Positions 17,111-26,024 of a stretch of 64,000 bases of DNA are shown here, one piece after another (position 1 is the first letter of the stretch; each line of letters starts with the position of its first letter). The stretch covers positions 1 through 64,000 of the forward strand of contig NZ_AUGL01000002.1 of the NCBI RefSeq assembly GCF_000422645.1, given 5' to 3'. The DNA is from Ferrimonas futtsuensis DSM 18154 (GTDB lineage Bacteria; Pseudomonadota; Gammaproteobacteria; Enterobacterales; Shewanellaceae). Under the pieces are notes generated by a model. It searched no databases. It was not told where the DNA came from and saw nothing but the letters and a program-made list of their open reading frames with translations. Both the position numbers and the translations under genes were made by a program.

Positions 17111-17850
17111 TCGATTTCAAATCCCGCCAACAGGCCTTCATGGCGCACATTCGCGACCCGAATAATCCGGTGCCGGAGGGAATTCCGAAGGAGCGGATGG
17201 CGGTGTACCGCGAACTGATGCTCAATAACATCGGTAATTTCGTGGACAGCGGCTTTCCGGTACTCAAGTCTCTGTACCAGGAGGCGGACTGGGCGCAGCT
17301 GCGGGAAGCGTTTTTCGCTGCCCACGACAGCCACTCTCCGCTGTTTGTGGACATTGCCGCCGAGTTTCTGCTGTTCCTGCAGGGCTGGCAACACCGCCAC
17401 TGCGACCCTCACTATCTGGAAGCCCTGGCCGCCTACGAATACCTGGAGCTGAAGCTGGATGTGATGCCCGAAGCCCTGCACCAACAACCGCTGTCGGTAA
17501 ACGACGATCTCTATCAGGTGCCGCTGCTGCTCAACCAGGTGGTGGAGATAGGCGAGTACGACTACCCGGTCCATCAGGTGTCCGAATACAACCGGGATGT
17601 GGATCCAGCGCACACCCTGCTGCTGGTGTACCGCAACCTGGATCTGGATATCGCCTTTATGGCGATCAACCCCATGACCCAGGCTCTTCTGGCGAAGTTG
17701 GATGCCACTCAACCGACCTCCACCGAGGCGCTTATCCTGTCGATGCAGGGGCAGTTTCCTCAATTTGACCCGCAAGTGATCGAGCAGGGCGTGATCCAGA
17801 TCCTGGGGCAGATGGCGCGCACTGGGGTGGTGGTCAAATCTCGTTCATGA
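17107..17850 (+). CDS. hvfC: DUF2063 partner protein (HvfC/BufC-like)
   Basis: A 247-residue protein beginning MIDFKSRQQAFMAHIRDP and continuing with MAVYRELMLNNIGNFVDSGF, the helical N-terminal segment of DUF2063 proteins. These partners pair with DUF692 oxidases and are needed to recognise the precursor leader. FFAAHDSHSPLFVDIAAEFL near residue 80 is also typical. The start overlaps the hvfB stop. No terminator is evident after the stop, though the 150 bases that follow include no gene. Its role as recognition partner is known for the family and inferred here. Confidence 0.88.
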   Translation: MIDFKSRQQAFMAHIRDPNNPVPEGIPKERMAVYRELMLNNIGNFVDSGFPVLKSLYQEADWAQLREAFFAAHDSHSPLFVDIAAEFLLFLQGWQHRHCDPHYLEALAAYEYLELKLDVMPEALHQQPLSVNDDLYQVPLLLNQVVEIGEYDYPVHQVSEYNRDVDPAHTLLLVYRNLDLDIAFMAINPMTQALLAKLDATQPTSTEALILSMQGQFPQFDPQVIEQGVIQILGQMARTGVVVKSRS

Positions 17851-18009
17851 ATTGAGAGTGCACGCGAGAGTGTGATTGATTTGGCGGGAAACTGTTTCAA
17901 ACATAATCCAATTTCGCCGAATCTGCTTGTTTGGTTGTGATCTCAAGCACACCATCCTGGGTGCGGGTTACGTAGACTGCGCTCAGGAATTCGGAGTCGG
18001 GTGTGGATT

Positions 18010-18405
18010 ATGACCAAACACATTTTAGTGGTGGACGATAACCCCGGCAGCCGGGCGAGGATCCAGGAGGTCCTGACGGCGGCAGGGATGTCAGTGGTGA
18101 CAGCAGACAATGGCATGCAGGCGCTGCTTGCGGCCAAGAGTACCAAGTTCGACGGTGTGGTGACCGATCAGGTGATGCCCATGATGGATGGCTGTCACCT
18201 GTGCCGCATGCTTCGCGAGATCCCTGCGTTTAAGCAGGTGCCCATCATCCTGTTAACTACCGAGGCCGGGCCGGCCTTTCAGGAGGAGATGGAGGAGTGC
18301 GGAGTACCGGTTTGGATGGAAAAACCACTTACGGAACAAAAGCTCGCATTAATTGCGGCGGAAATGTTACATCCGTCTGTTGCAACCAAAACTAAAGCTG
18401 CTTAA
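18010..18405 (+). CDS. Single-domain response regulator (CheY-like)
   Basis: A 131-residue receiver domain with no output domain. The acidic pair is VVDDN near residue 8, the phospho-acceptor Asp is in DGVVTDQVMPMMDG near residue 53, the switch Thr in ILLTTEAG, and the conserved Lys in WMEKPL near 105. It resembles stand-alone receivers used in chemotaxis or twitching. No kinase gene is adjacent, so the partner is unknown. The start is uncertain: a GTG at 18001 has GGAG four bases before it and would add MWI, while the ATG at 18010 gives the usual receiver N-terminus MTKHILVVDD. Confidence 0.85.
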   Translation: MTKHILVVDDNPGSRARIQEVLTAAGMSVVTADNGMQALLAAKSTKFDGVVTDQVMPMMDGCHLCRMLREIPAFKQVPIILLTTEAGPAFQEEMEECGVPVWMEKPLTEQKLALIAAEMLHPSVATKTKAA

Positions 18406-18431
18406 GCTATAGCCGAAAAAGGTAGTAGTCA

Positions 18432-18480
18432 TAAAAGGCCCATCTGCTGAACCTTATTTCAGCGCAGTGGGCTTTTTTGT
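18432..18480 (+). terminator. Terminator after the CheY-like gene
   Basis: AAAAGGCCCA pairs across an inner CTGCTGAA/TTCAGCGCAG stem with TGGGCTTTTTT, followed by a further T-rich run. Confidence 0.85.
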
Positions 18481-18527
18481 TGTTTTTTTGCCGTCGCATC
18501 TGCGGCGAAATGGTAAGCCCTTTAACC

Positions 18528-19073
18528 ATGAACCAAGATAAACTGACGCTGATCAAAAACAGCATCAAAACCGTTCCAGATTACCCAAAGCCAGGCATCA
18601 TGTTCCGTGATGTGACCTCCCTGATGGAGAATGCCGAGGCCTACAACGCGTCTATCGACCTGTTCGTCGAGCAGTTCCGTGATTGTGGCATCACCAAGAT
18701 CGTCGGCACCGAAGCGCGCGGCTTCCTGTTTGGTGCGCCTCTGGCCATCGCTATGGGTGTGGGTTTTGTTCCTGTACGTAAGCCGGGCAAACTGCCTCGC
18801 AAGACCATCGGCCAGTCCTATGAGCTGGAATATGGTCAGGACACCCTGGAACTGCACGTTGATGCCATTGAAGCCGGTGACAAGGTCCTGGTAGTGGACG
18901 ACCTGCTGGCCACCGGTGGCACCATCGAAGCCACCGTGAAGCTGATCCGCTCCCTGGGCGGCGAAGTGGAACACTCCGCTTTTGTTATCTCCCTGCCTGA
19001 CCTGGGCGGTGAACAGAAGCTGGAAGCGCTGGGCCTGACCATCACCAAACTCTGCGAGTTTGACGGAGATTGA
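18528..19073 (+). CDS. apt: Adenine phosphoribosyltransferase
   Basis: A 181-residue purine-salvage enzyme that makes AMP from adenine and [18 protein letters not shown] near residue 25, [13 protein letters not shown] near 62, [14 protein letters not shown] near 80, and the PRPP motif [16 protein letters not shown] near 123 are all intact. I start at the ATG at 18528, which aligns with the usual Apt N-terminus (about ten residues before KNSIK). Earlier in-frame starts would overlap the preceding terminator. It lies upstream of dnaX with a terminator between. Confidence 0.93.
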   Translation: MNQDKLTLIKNSIKTVPDYPKPGIMFRDVTSLMENAEAYNASIDLFVEQFRDCGITKIVGTEARGFLFGAPLAIAMGVGFVPVRKPGKLPRKTIGQSYELEYGQDTLELHVDAIEAGDKVLVVDDLLATGGTIEATVKLIRSLGGEVEHSAFVISLPDLGGEQKLEALGLTITKLCEFDGD

Positions 19074-19086
19074 TGGTCGACTAGCT

Positions 19087-19113
19087 AAGCCGGGCGATGT
19101 GCCCGGCTTTTTT
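19087..19113 (+). terminator. Terminator after apt
   Basis: AAGCCGGGC-GATGT-GCCCGGCTT followed by TTTTT. Confidence 0.88.
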
Positions 19114-19185
19114 GTACCTGGGTTCCCGTGATAGCATCAACCTCTTAACGAAGCATCGCCTTCGAAGGATTTTACGGGACATACC

Positions 19186-21591
19186 ATGGCTTATCAGGTT
19201 CTGGCGCGTAAGTGGCGCCCGGCCAGTTTTAAAGAGGTGGTTGGTCAGCAACATGTGCTTAAGGCACTGACCAACGCCCTGGAGCAGGACCGCCTGCACC
19301 ACGCATACCTTTTCACCGGCACCCGCGGGGTGGGCAAGACCAGTATCGCCCGTCTGTTCGCTAAAGGGCTGAATTGCGAACAGGGGGTGACCGCCAACCC
19401 CTGCGGCCGGTGTGCCGCCTGCCAGGAGATCGCCCAGGGTCGGTTTGTCGACCTGATGGAGATCGATGCTGCCTCTCGCACCAAGGTGGACGACACCCGC
19501 GAGATTCTGGACAACGTCCAGTATCAGCCGGTGCGTGGTCGCTTCAAGGTGTATCTCATCGATGAGGTACACATGCTGTCCCGACACAGTTTCAACGCGC
19601 TGCTCAAGACCCTTGAGGAGCCGCCTCCGCACGTCAAGTTCCTGCTGGCCACCACGGATCCGCAAAAGCTGCCGGTGACCGTACTTTCCCGCTGCCTGCA
19701 GTTCAACCTCAAGAGTTTGCCTGCCGAGCGCATCGCCGAGCACCTGAGCCGGGTGTTGCAGGCGGAGTCCGTGCCCTTTGTGCCCGAAGCCATCAACTTG
19801 CTGGCCAAGGCCGCAGGGGGCAGTGTCCGAGATGCCATGAGCCTGACCGATCAGGCCATTGCCCACGGTAATGGCGACCTGGCCCTGGCCGAGGTTCAGT
19901 CGATGCTGGGCACCCTGGATGCCAGCTACAGCCTGCGCCTGCTGCAGGCCCTGGTGGCCGGAGATCTGGCGGCCATGATGGCCACCCTGGAGGAGATCGA
20001 TCAGTTTGCACCGGACTACGACGATCTGCTGAAGCAGCTGCTGGAGTTGCTCCACGCGCTGGCGATGACCCAGTTCTCTGTGAATGCGGCCCGGTTGCAG
20101 GAGCAGGGAGCAGCACTGCTGCCCCTGGCCAGCCGTCTCAGCCGTGAACAGGTGCAGCTGTGGTACCAGATGTTGGCAGAGGGACGCCGGGATCTGGCCC
20201 TGGCGCCGGATCCGCGCAGCGGCCTGGAGATGACCCTGCTGCGTACCCTGGCTTTCTCTCCGGTCACCGAGGTGCCGCCTCTGTCACCGGCATTGACCGA
20301 GCAGCCCGCAGCCATGGCTCCTCAGGCGCCCGTGACTCAGGTTGCGCCCCAGCCTCAGCTTGCGGCTCAGCCCGCCCAGGTGGGCAGCAGCGATCCGGAT
20401 GTGTTGGCTGCCGAGCAGCAGATGTTGCTGGACCAGGCGGACCAGCTTCGTGGTGCGCCGGTGGCAGAGGTCGAGCCCCAGCCGCCGGTGGAGGCCGAGC
20501 AGCCCGGTTTCGCGCCGCTGGAGGAACCCCCTCAGCCGAGCGAACCGCCACAGGCCGAGCCCCCGGCGGTGGAAGCCCCTCAGCCAGTGTCTGAGCCAGC
20601 GCCCGAGCAGCAGAGTGTTCAGCCGCCACAGAGTGGCGCCGTCCCTGAGGTCGCGCCGGCCCAGGCACCGGCTGCGGCCAGCGGTCCCATGAGCCTGGTG
20701 GAGCGCGCCCTGGCCAACCGCGAGCGGCTGAGCAATATGGGACAGGCCGAGGAGCAGGAATCAAAAAAGCCGGCGCCCCTGGTGAGCGCGGCTCCCAGGG
20801 GAGGCAAGACCGCTAGCCCCACTGCCGAGCAGGCAGAGCCTGTCACACAAGAGCCGCCCGCGGCTGACGCTGAGCACCGGAGCCGTTCTGATTCCTCGCA
20901 GGCACAGCCGGTTGTGAAGGCGCCGCAGCCGGTTCAGCAGCAGTGTGTTCCGGAGTCCATTCCTCTGGAGGCGTACGGCGACTATGGCAGCGTGTCTCAG
21001 CCGGAGGAGACGGCGCCTTGCCACGAAGCGGTGGTGACCCAGCCCAAGGTTGAACAGGCGCCCGCTCAGCCGAAGATTGAGACCGTGGCTCCGCCGCAGC
21101 CTCCTGAGACGCCCGTGCGGTCGCCAGCAGCAGAAGCCGAGGCTCCACAAGCCGAGGCACCGGTGTCACCATCGCCGCAGGCCAGTGACGGCCCGACCCC
21201 GTCCGGCAACCCGGAGGATCTGGCCTGGTACCAGGCGATTTTTGATCTGGGTGTGGCTGCCCGGTCCAGGCAACTGGCGATCAACTCACTGATGCACAGG
21301 GAAGAGAACCGGGTCACCCTGTTGCTCAAGCCCGAGCAGCGCCACCTGATGCACAAGAGTGTGATGGGGCAGATCCAGGAGAAAATGGTGGCCCTGTGGC
21401 AGCAACCCATCGAGCTGGAAGTGGAGATCGGCGAGCAGCCAGGACGGGAAACCCCGCTGGAGATTCGTCGTCGCCTGCACCGTGAGCGGCTGGCCCAGGC
21501 CAAGGTCACTCTGTTGGGGGACCCCAGTGTCAGCTGGCTGATGGAAGAATTTGATGCACAACTCATCGATGAATCGATCAGTTATAAATAA
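19186..21591 (+). CDS. dnaX: DNA polymerase III tau subunit (with gamma by frameshift)
   Basis: An 801-residue clamp-loader subunit. The AAA+ module begins MAYQVLARKWRPASFKEVVG, with Walker A GTRGVGKTS near residue 45, a four-Cys zinc site (C..CGRCAAC) at about 64-79, Walker B YLIDEVHMLS near 125 and sensor/arginine-finger VLSRCLQF near 166. A very long Pro/Gln/Ala-rich linker (about 365-670) leads to the tau C-terminal domain that binds the polymerase alpha subunit and helicase. A programmed -1 frameshift signal at 20749-20801 would give a shorter gamma form of about 543 residues. It lies upstream of ybaB and recR, the usual order. Confidence 0.95.
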   Translation: MAYQVLARKWRPASFKEVVGQQHVLKALTNALEQDRLHHAYLFTGTRGVGKTSIARLFAKGLNCEQGVTANPCGRCAACQEIAQGRFVDLMEIDAASRTKVDDTREILDNVQYQPVRGRFKVYLIDEVHMLSRHSFNALLKTLEEPPPHVKFLLATTDPQKLPVTVLSRCLQFNLKSLPAERIAEHLSRVLQAESVPFVPEAINLLAKAAGGSVRDAMSLTDQAIAHGNGDLALAEVQSMLGTLDASYSLRLLQALVAGDLAAMMATLEEIDQFAPDYDDLLKQLLELLHALAMTQFSVNAARLQEQGAALLPLASRLSREQVQLWYQMLAEGRRDLALAPDPRSGLEMTLLRTLAFSPVTEVPPLSPALTEQPAAMAPQAPVTQVAPQPQLAAQPAQVGSSDPDVLAAEQQMLLDQADQLRGAPVAEVEPQPPVEAEQPGFAPLEEPPQPSEPPQAEPPAVEAPQPVSEPAPEQQSVQPPQSGAVPEVAPAQAPAAASGPMSLVERALANRERLSNMGQAEEQESKKPAPLVSAAPRGGKTASPTAEQAEPVTQEPPAADAEHRSRSDSSQAQPVVKAPQPVQQQCVPESIPLEAYGDYGSVSQPEETAPCHEAVVTQPKVEQAPAQPKIETVAPPQPPETPVRSPAAEAEAPQAEAPVSPSPQASDGPTPSGNPEDLAWYQAIFDLGVAARSRQLAINSLMHREENRVTLLLKPEQRHLMHKSVMGQIQEKMVALWQQPIELEVEIGEQPGRETPLEIRRRLHRERLAQAKVTLLGDPSVSWLMEEFDAQLIDESISYK
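20749..20816 (+). promoter_or_regulatory. Programmed -1 ribosomal frameshift signal in dnaX
   Basis: The slippery heptamer A AAA AAG occupies 20763-20769 in the right phase (TCA AAA AAG in the zero frame). Six bases later a 7-bp stem starts: CCCCTGG at 20776-20782 with CCAGGGG at 20795-20801. A Shine-Dalgarno-like GAGGAG lies at 20749-20754, eight bases upstream. After slipping, the -1 frame reads about 15 codons to TAG at 20814-20816. The three elements match the layout of the Escherichia coli dnaX signal. Confidence 0.88.
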
Positions 21592-21825
21592 ACTTAGCTA
21601 ACGGGTACGAATCCGTTAACATACGGCCCTTAATACCAGCGTCATTAAGTAAGTGGTCAACCTAGGGCGCCGGAGAAATTGTTTCAATCAAGGCGAGGGG
21701 CGCAACTGCTGGTTTTTCTAACAGTAAGCCCCGCAACGTAGAGTGGAGCAATTTATACAAGCCATAGTGATCAAGTATTTAGTGAAGTTGGTATCGAGCT
21801 CCAATCATTAAAGAGAGAACCGAAT

Positions 21826-22155
21826 ATGTTTGGTAAAGGTGGTATGGGCAACCTGATGAAGCAGGCCCAGCAGATGCAAGAGAAGATGCAAGCGGCTCAG
21901 GCTGAGATCGCTGCCATGGAAGTGACCGGTGAAGCGGGCGCGGGCATGGTCAAGGTCACCATGACCGGTAGCCACAGCGTTCGCCGCGTCGAGATCGACC
22001 CCTCCCTGATGGAGGATGAGGTTGAGATGCTGGAAGATCTGATCGCCGCAGCCTGCAACGACGCCGCCCGTCGTGTGGAGGAGACCTCCAAAGAGAAGAT
22101 GGCTGCCCTGACCGGCGGCATGGGTCTGCCCCCTGGCTTTAAGATGCCCTTCTAA
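21826..22155 (+). CDS. ybaB: YbaB/EbfC family nucleoid-associated protein
   Basis: A 109-residue DNA-binding protein. It opens [22 protein letters not shown], then the central [21 protein letters not shown] and a C-terminal helix with [16 protein letters not shown], the complete YbaB/EbfC pattern. Homologues bind DNA as dimers and coat the nucleoid. The stop codon shares a base with the recR start (TAATG), so the two are coupled. The 234 bases before it hold no gene that I can see. Confidence 0.93.
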   Translation: MFGKGGMGNLMKQAQQMQEKMQAAQAEIAAMEVTGEAGAGMVKVTMTGSHSVRRVEIDPSLMEDEVEMLEDLIAAACNDAARRVEETSKEKMAALTGGMGLPPGFKMPF

Positions 22156-22754
22156 TGAAGTTCAGTCCCCTGGTCGATGACCTGATCAAAAGCCTGCAGT
22201 GCCTGCCTGGTGTGGGTCCCCGTTCGGCGCAGAGGATGACATTCCAGTTGCTGGAGCGGGACAGGGCTGCCGGCCACAAGCTGGGTGAGGCTCTGTCCAA
22301 GGCGATGGCGGACGTGGGCCACTGTGGCCGTTGTCGCACCTTCACCGAGGAGTCTCTGTGTCCGGTGTGCGCCAACCCCAAGCGGGGCGCGTCCGGTCAG
22401 GTGTGCGTGGTGGAGTCGCCGGCCGACGTCCTGGCCATCGAGACCAGCGGCCAGTATGACGGCCGCTACTTTGTGCTGATGGGGCACTTGTCGCCCCTGG
22501 ATGGACTGGGTCCGGATGAGATTGGCCTGGATAAGCTGGAAGCGCTGATCCGCGAGGAGGCGCCTAAGGAGCTGATCCTGGCCACCAACCCCACGGTTGA
22601 GGGGGAGGCCACCGCTCAGTACATTGCCGATATGTGCAAAGGCAGCGGCATCCGCGTCAGCCGCATTGCCCATGGTGTTCCCGTGGGTGGCGAACTGGAG
22701 TATGTGGATGGCACCACTCTGGCCCTGTCGTTAAGCGGGCGCAGAGAGCTGTAG
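22155..22754 (+). CDS. recR: Recombination protein RecR
   Basis: A 199-residue component of the RecFOR pathway, which loads RecA at gaps. A helix-hairpin-helix ([15 protein letters not shown], near residue 13), a four-Cys zinc finger (CGRCRTF...CPVCANP, about 57-74) and a Toprim domain ([14 protein letters not shown] near 82; [12 protein letters not shown] near 145) are all present. It overlaps the ybaB stop by one base. Transcription likely ends at the hairpin 22801-22828. Confidence 0.95.
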   Translation: MKFSPLVDDLIKSLQCLPGVGPRSAQRMTFQLLERDRAAGHKLGEALSKAMADVGHCGRCRTFTEESLCPVCANPKRGASGQVCVVESPADVLAIETSGQYDGRYFVLMGHLSPLDGLGPDEIGLDKLEALIREEAPKELILATNPTVEGEATAQYIADMCKGSGIRVSRIAHGVPVGGELEYVDGTTLALSLSGRREL

Positions 22755-22800
22755 AGTACTGACACAGGTTTCAGCCTTATCTGACAGTAACTGCATAAAT

Positions 22801-22828
22801 AATCCCGCCCTTTGTGGCGGGATTTTTA
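22801..22828 (+). terminator. Terminator after recR
   Basis: AATCCCGCC-CTTTGT-GGCGGGATT followed by TTTATT. Confidence 0.88.
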
Positions 22829-22942
22829 TTCGGCAACTACACTCTTGGGCACACAGAGAGACCTCTACTAACACGTTAAAACTATGGGCTGCATAGACAG
22901 CTCCCCATGCCGGACGCATGGGAATAATATGGATTCGGGGTA

Positions 22943-23773
22943 ATGGACGACGACCTACTTTTTGACCTGATCGAGCAGGCCTACGACAGTGCCATCGATG
23001 GCCAGTGGAACGACCTGCTGGATCGCATCTCTCCCGCCTTTGGCGGCTCCAAAGTCTTCCTTTCTGCCACCCGTGAACCTGATCAGGGGCAGCATATGAT
23101 CTGTATCACCCATGGTCTCGAGGACTTGCTCCAGGGCTACATGAGGCAGATCCATCTTGATCCCTGTTTTCAGGTGGTGATGCAACGCCCAGACGAGGCC
23201 CTGTGCATGAGTGACAGGATAAAGCCGCGCCTGGAAGCCAGCCCTGTCTATCGCTGGTACCGGGAGATGGAGGCGGATCATGCCATTGGTCGGGTCTATC
23301 CCGTCAAGGAGCTGTCGGCCCTGTTTGCCATGAACCGGACAGCCCGCCAGCGTCAATACAATGCCGGTGAGCAGGCGGGCTTCAGCGTCCTCTCATCCCA
23401 TGTGGGAGGGGCGGTGCGCACCGCCCGGGCATTGGCGGACCAGGTGCATCAGAGGCTGTGTCAGTGGCAGGCGGACAAAGTGAACAACGATGCCGCCCTG
23501 GCCATAGTGCGAGCCGATGGCAGTCCGGTGTTTATGAGCCGTGCCATGGAGGCGTTGCTGGAGAGTGACGGACCGCTGCGCTGGTACCGGGGCTGCCTCA
23601 AGCTTAAGGACCCCTGGCACGATTTGATCCTGGCCCGGGCCCATCTTCTGGCAGTGAACACCAGGGTGACCCGTCGCTTCGGCAGCTCCATTCCTGTGGG
23701 CGAACGCCGCATGCAGGTGATCCCCCTGTCCGCGTCCGTCTATGAGAACGCCAGCCTGTGGCTGATCTCCTAG
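22943..23773 (+). CDS. LuxR-type sensory region protein lacking a DNA-binding domain
   Basis: A 276-residue protein opening MDDDLLFDLIEQAYDSAIDGQWNDLL, close to the N-terminal pattern of a family of roughly 370-residue LuxR-related regulators with a PAS-like sensor and C-terminal helix-turn-helix. The middle (AIVRADGSPVFMSRAMEALL near 190; LKLKDPWHDL near 220) also fits that family's second sensor segment. The frame stops at TAG right after ENASLWLIS, where the linker to the HTH would begin, and none of the three forward frames after it shows an HTH of that type. The protein may be a truncated relic or a stand-alone sensor. The likely start is the ATG at 22943, preceded by GGGGTA. Confidence 0.6.
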   Translation: MDDDLLFDLIEQAYDSAIDGQWNDLLDRISPAFGGSKVFLSATREPDQGQHMICITHGLEDLLQGYMRQIHLDPCFQVVMQRPDEALCMSDRIKPRLEASPVYRWYREMEADHAIGRVYPVKELSALFAMNRTARQRQYNAGEQAGFSVLSSHVGGAVRTARALADQVHQRLCQWQADKVNNDAALAIVRADGSPVFMSRAMEALLESDGPLRWYRGCLKLKDPWHDLILARAHLLAVNTRVTRRFGSSIPVGERRMQVIPLSASVYENASLWLIS

Positions 23774-23893
23774 GGTAACTCCAAACGCAGTGCGTCTCCC
23801 CCACTGCCGCCGGAGGAACCCTGGCTGGAGACGGCCCCTTGGGGACAGAAAGGCGAGGCAACAGCCCTCAGCACGCAGCTCCTCTGATACCAG

Positions 23894-23932
23894 GCACAAT
23901 CGTCGTCCCGGCCTCCGCCGGCCCCCGTCTTT
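23894..23932. repeat. Degenerate solitary REP-like hairpin
   Basis: GCACAATCGTCGTCCCGGCC followed by TCCGCCGGCCCCCGTCTTTT matches the reverse complement of the forward-type repeat with changes in one arm. It lies between the LuxR-like gene and htpG; the rest of 23774-23997 shows nothing clear. Confidence 0.6.
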
Positions 23933-23997
23933 TCGACAAGAATTGCCGCAAAAATGGTCATCAGGGCTCAAGCCCCCCTAAAATTCTTCGGTGAGTG

Positions 23998-24025
23998 GTT
24001 GAAATCATTGAGGGCGACCCCATCT
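23998..24025 (+). promoter_or_regulatory. Sigma-32 (heat-shock) promoter of htpG
   Basis: TTGAAA at 23999-24004 and CCCCATCT at 24018-24025, separated by 13 bases, match the sigma-32 consensus (CTTGAAA, 13-15 bases, CCCCATnT). The start codon of htpG is 45 bases downstream. Confidence 0.8.
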
Positions 24026-24069
24026 GAGAAAGAGAACAGATTCAATTAGACTGCCAGGAGAAATAGAGC

Positions 24070-25977
24070 ATGTCCGTGCAACAGGAAACCCATGGTTTTC
24101 AGACCGAAGTGTCCCAGCTTCTGAAGCTGATGACCCACTCTCTGTATTCCAACAAGGAAATCTTCTTGCGCGAGCTGGTGTCCAACGCCGCCGACGCCGC
24201 CGATAAACTGCGCTACCGGGCCCTGTCCGACGCTGACCTCTACCAGGGTGACGGTGAACTGCGGGTGCGCCTGAGCGTCGACACCGACGCCGGTACCCTG
24301 ACCATCAGCGACAATGGCATCGGCATGACCCGCGACGAGGTGATTGAGCACCTGGGCACCATCGCCAAGTCCGGCACCGCCGATTTCTTCTCCCAGCTCT
24401 CCGGTGACGCCGCCAAAGACTCCCAGTTGATTGGCCAGTTTGGCGTGGGCTTCTACTCCGCCTTCATCGTGGCCGATAAGGTGACCGTACGCTCCCGCGC
24501 CGCCGGCTTCGATGCCGATGCCGGGGTCCAGTGGGAGTCCGCCGGTGAGGGTGACTTCACCGTGGCCAACATCGAGAAGGCCCAGCGCGGTACCGACATC
24601 ATCCTGCACCTGCGGGATGAGGAGAAGGAGTTCCTGGATGAGTGGCGCCTGAAGTCCATCATCGGCAAATACTCCGATCACATCTCCATCCCGGTCGAGA
24701 TGTGGCAGGAGGGTGAGCCCGAGCGTGAGCAGGATGGCGAGACCCTCCCTGCCACCGAGGGCCAGTGGACTGCGGTTAACAAGGCCACCGCCCTGTGGAC
24801 CCGCAGCAAGTCCGACATCTCCGACGAGGAGTATCAGGAGTTCTACAAACACGTCGCCCACGATTTTGAGGATCCCCTGGCCTGGGTACACAACAAGGTT
24901 GAGGGCAAGCAGGAGTACACCTCGCTGCTGTACATTCCCGGCCGCGCCCCCTTTGATCTGTGGAACCGTGAGCGTCAGCAGGGACTCAAGCTCTATGTAC
25001 AGCGGGTGTTCATCATGGACGACGCCGAGCAGTTCATGCCTCAGTACCTGCGTTTCGTCAAAGGCTTGCTGGACTCCAACGATCTGCCTCTGAACGTCTC
25101 CCGTGAGATCCTGCAGGACAACAAGGTGACCCAGAGCCTGCGCACCGCCCTGACCAAGCGGGTGCTGACCATGCTGGAGCGCATGGCCTCCAACGATGCC
25201 GACAAGTATCAGAAGTTCTGGGGCGAGTTTGGCAACGTGCTGAAAGAGGGGCCTGCCGAGGACCACGGCAACAAGGAGAAGATCGCCAAGCTGCTGCGCT
25301 TTGCCTCGACTCACACTGACTCCAGTGCCGAGACCGTCTCCCTGGAGGAGTACCTGAGCCGTGCCATCGAAGGCCAGGAGAAGATCTACTACATCGTTGC
25401 CGACAGCTATCAGGCAGCCAAGAACAGCCCCCACCTGGAACTGCTGCGCAAGAAGGGCATCGAGGTGCTGCTGATGTCCGAGCGCATCGATGAGTGGCTG
25501 ATGAGCCACCTCACCGAGTTCGACGGCAAGCAGCTCATCTCCGTGACCCAGGGCGATCTGCAGCTGCCCGAGTCTGACGAGGAGAAGGCCGAGGCCGAGA
25601 AGCAGGCTCAGGAGCACGAAGCGCTGCTGACCCGCTTCAAGGAGTCTCTGGGTGACAAGGTGAAGGAGGTGAAGATCTCCCAGCGCCTGACCGACTCCCC
25701 CTCCTGCATCGTGACCTCTGACCAGGACATGTCCAGCCAGATGGTGAAGATGATGAAGGCGATGGGCCAGGAGGTGCCAGAGGTGAAGCCGGTGTTCGAA
25801 CTGAACCTGGAGCATCCGCTGGTGGCCAAGCTGGAGCAGGAGCAGGATGAGGAGCGCTTCGGCAAGTGGGCCGAACTGCTGCTGTCCCAGGCGATGCTGG
25901 CCGAGCGCGGCAGCCTGGAGGATCCCTCTCAGTTCGTGGCACAGATGAACAGCCTGTGGCTGGAACTGTCCAAGTAA
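24070..25977 (+). CDS. htpG: HSP90-family chaperone HtpG
   Basis: A 635-residue ATP-dependent chaperone. The GHKL ATPase domain has [18 protein letters not shown] near residue 26, [14 protein letters not shown] near 77, [11 protein letters not shown] near 97 and [11 protein letters not shown] near 121. The middle domain ([12 protein letters not shown] near 338) and C-terminal dimerisation domain complete it. A sigma-32 type promoter lies upstream and cnoX follows 47 bases after the stop, so the two stress genes may be co-transcribed. Confidence 0.96.
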   Translation: MSVQQETHGFQTEVSQLLKLMTHSLYSNKEIFLRELVSNAADAADKLRYRALSDADLYQGDGELRVRLSVDTDAGTLTISDNGIGMTRDEVIEHLGTIAKSGTADFFSQLSGDAAKDSQLIGQFGVGFYSAFIVADKVTVRSRAAGFDADAGVQWESAGEGDFTVANIEKAQRGTDIILHLRDEEKEFLDEWRLKSIIGKYSDHISIPVEMWQEGEPEREQDGETLPATEGQWTAVNKATALWTRSKSDISDEEYQEFYKHVAHDFEDPLAWVHNKVEGKQEYTSLLYIPGRAPFDLWNRERQQGLKLYVQRVFIMDDAEQFMPQYLRFVKGLLDSNDLPLNVSREILQDNKVTQSLRTALTKRVLTMLERMASNDADKYQKFWGEFGNVLKEGPAEDHGNKEKIAKLLRFASTHTDSSAETVSLEEYLSRAIEGQEKIYYIVADSYQAAKNSPHLELLRKKGIEVLLMSERIDEWLMSHLTEFDGKQLISVTQGDLQLPESDEEKAEAEKQAQEHEALLTRFKESLGDKVKEVKISQRLTDSPSCIVTSDQDMSSQMVKMMKAMGQEVPEVKPVFELNLEHPLVAKLEQEQDEERFGKWAELLLSQAMLAERGSLEDPSQFVAQMNSLWLELSK

Positions 25978-26024
25978 TACCCTAACCCGGGCCGGAGCCA
26001 GCCTCCGGCCCCACAGGACCCTAT

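Noticed and set aside
17851-18000. DoxX-like membrane gene often found with DUF692/DUF2063 pairs
   Set aside because: No frame of suitable size or hydrophobic pattern is present before the CheY-like gene.
21592-21825. Structured RNA gene between dnaX and ybaB
   Set aside because: The region is longer than needed for a promoter, but I could not identify a known RNA fold or conserved motif by eye.
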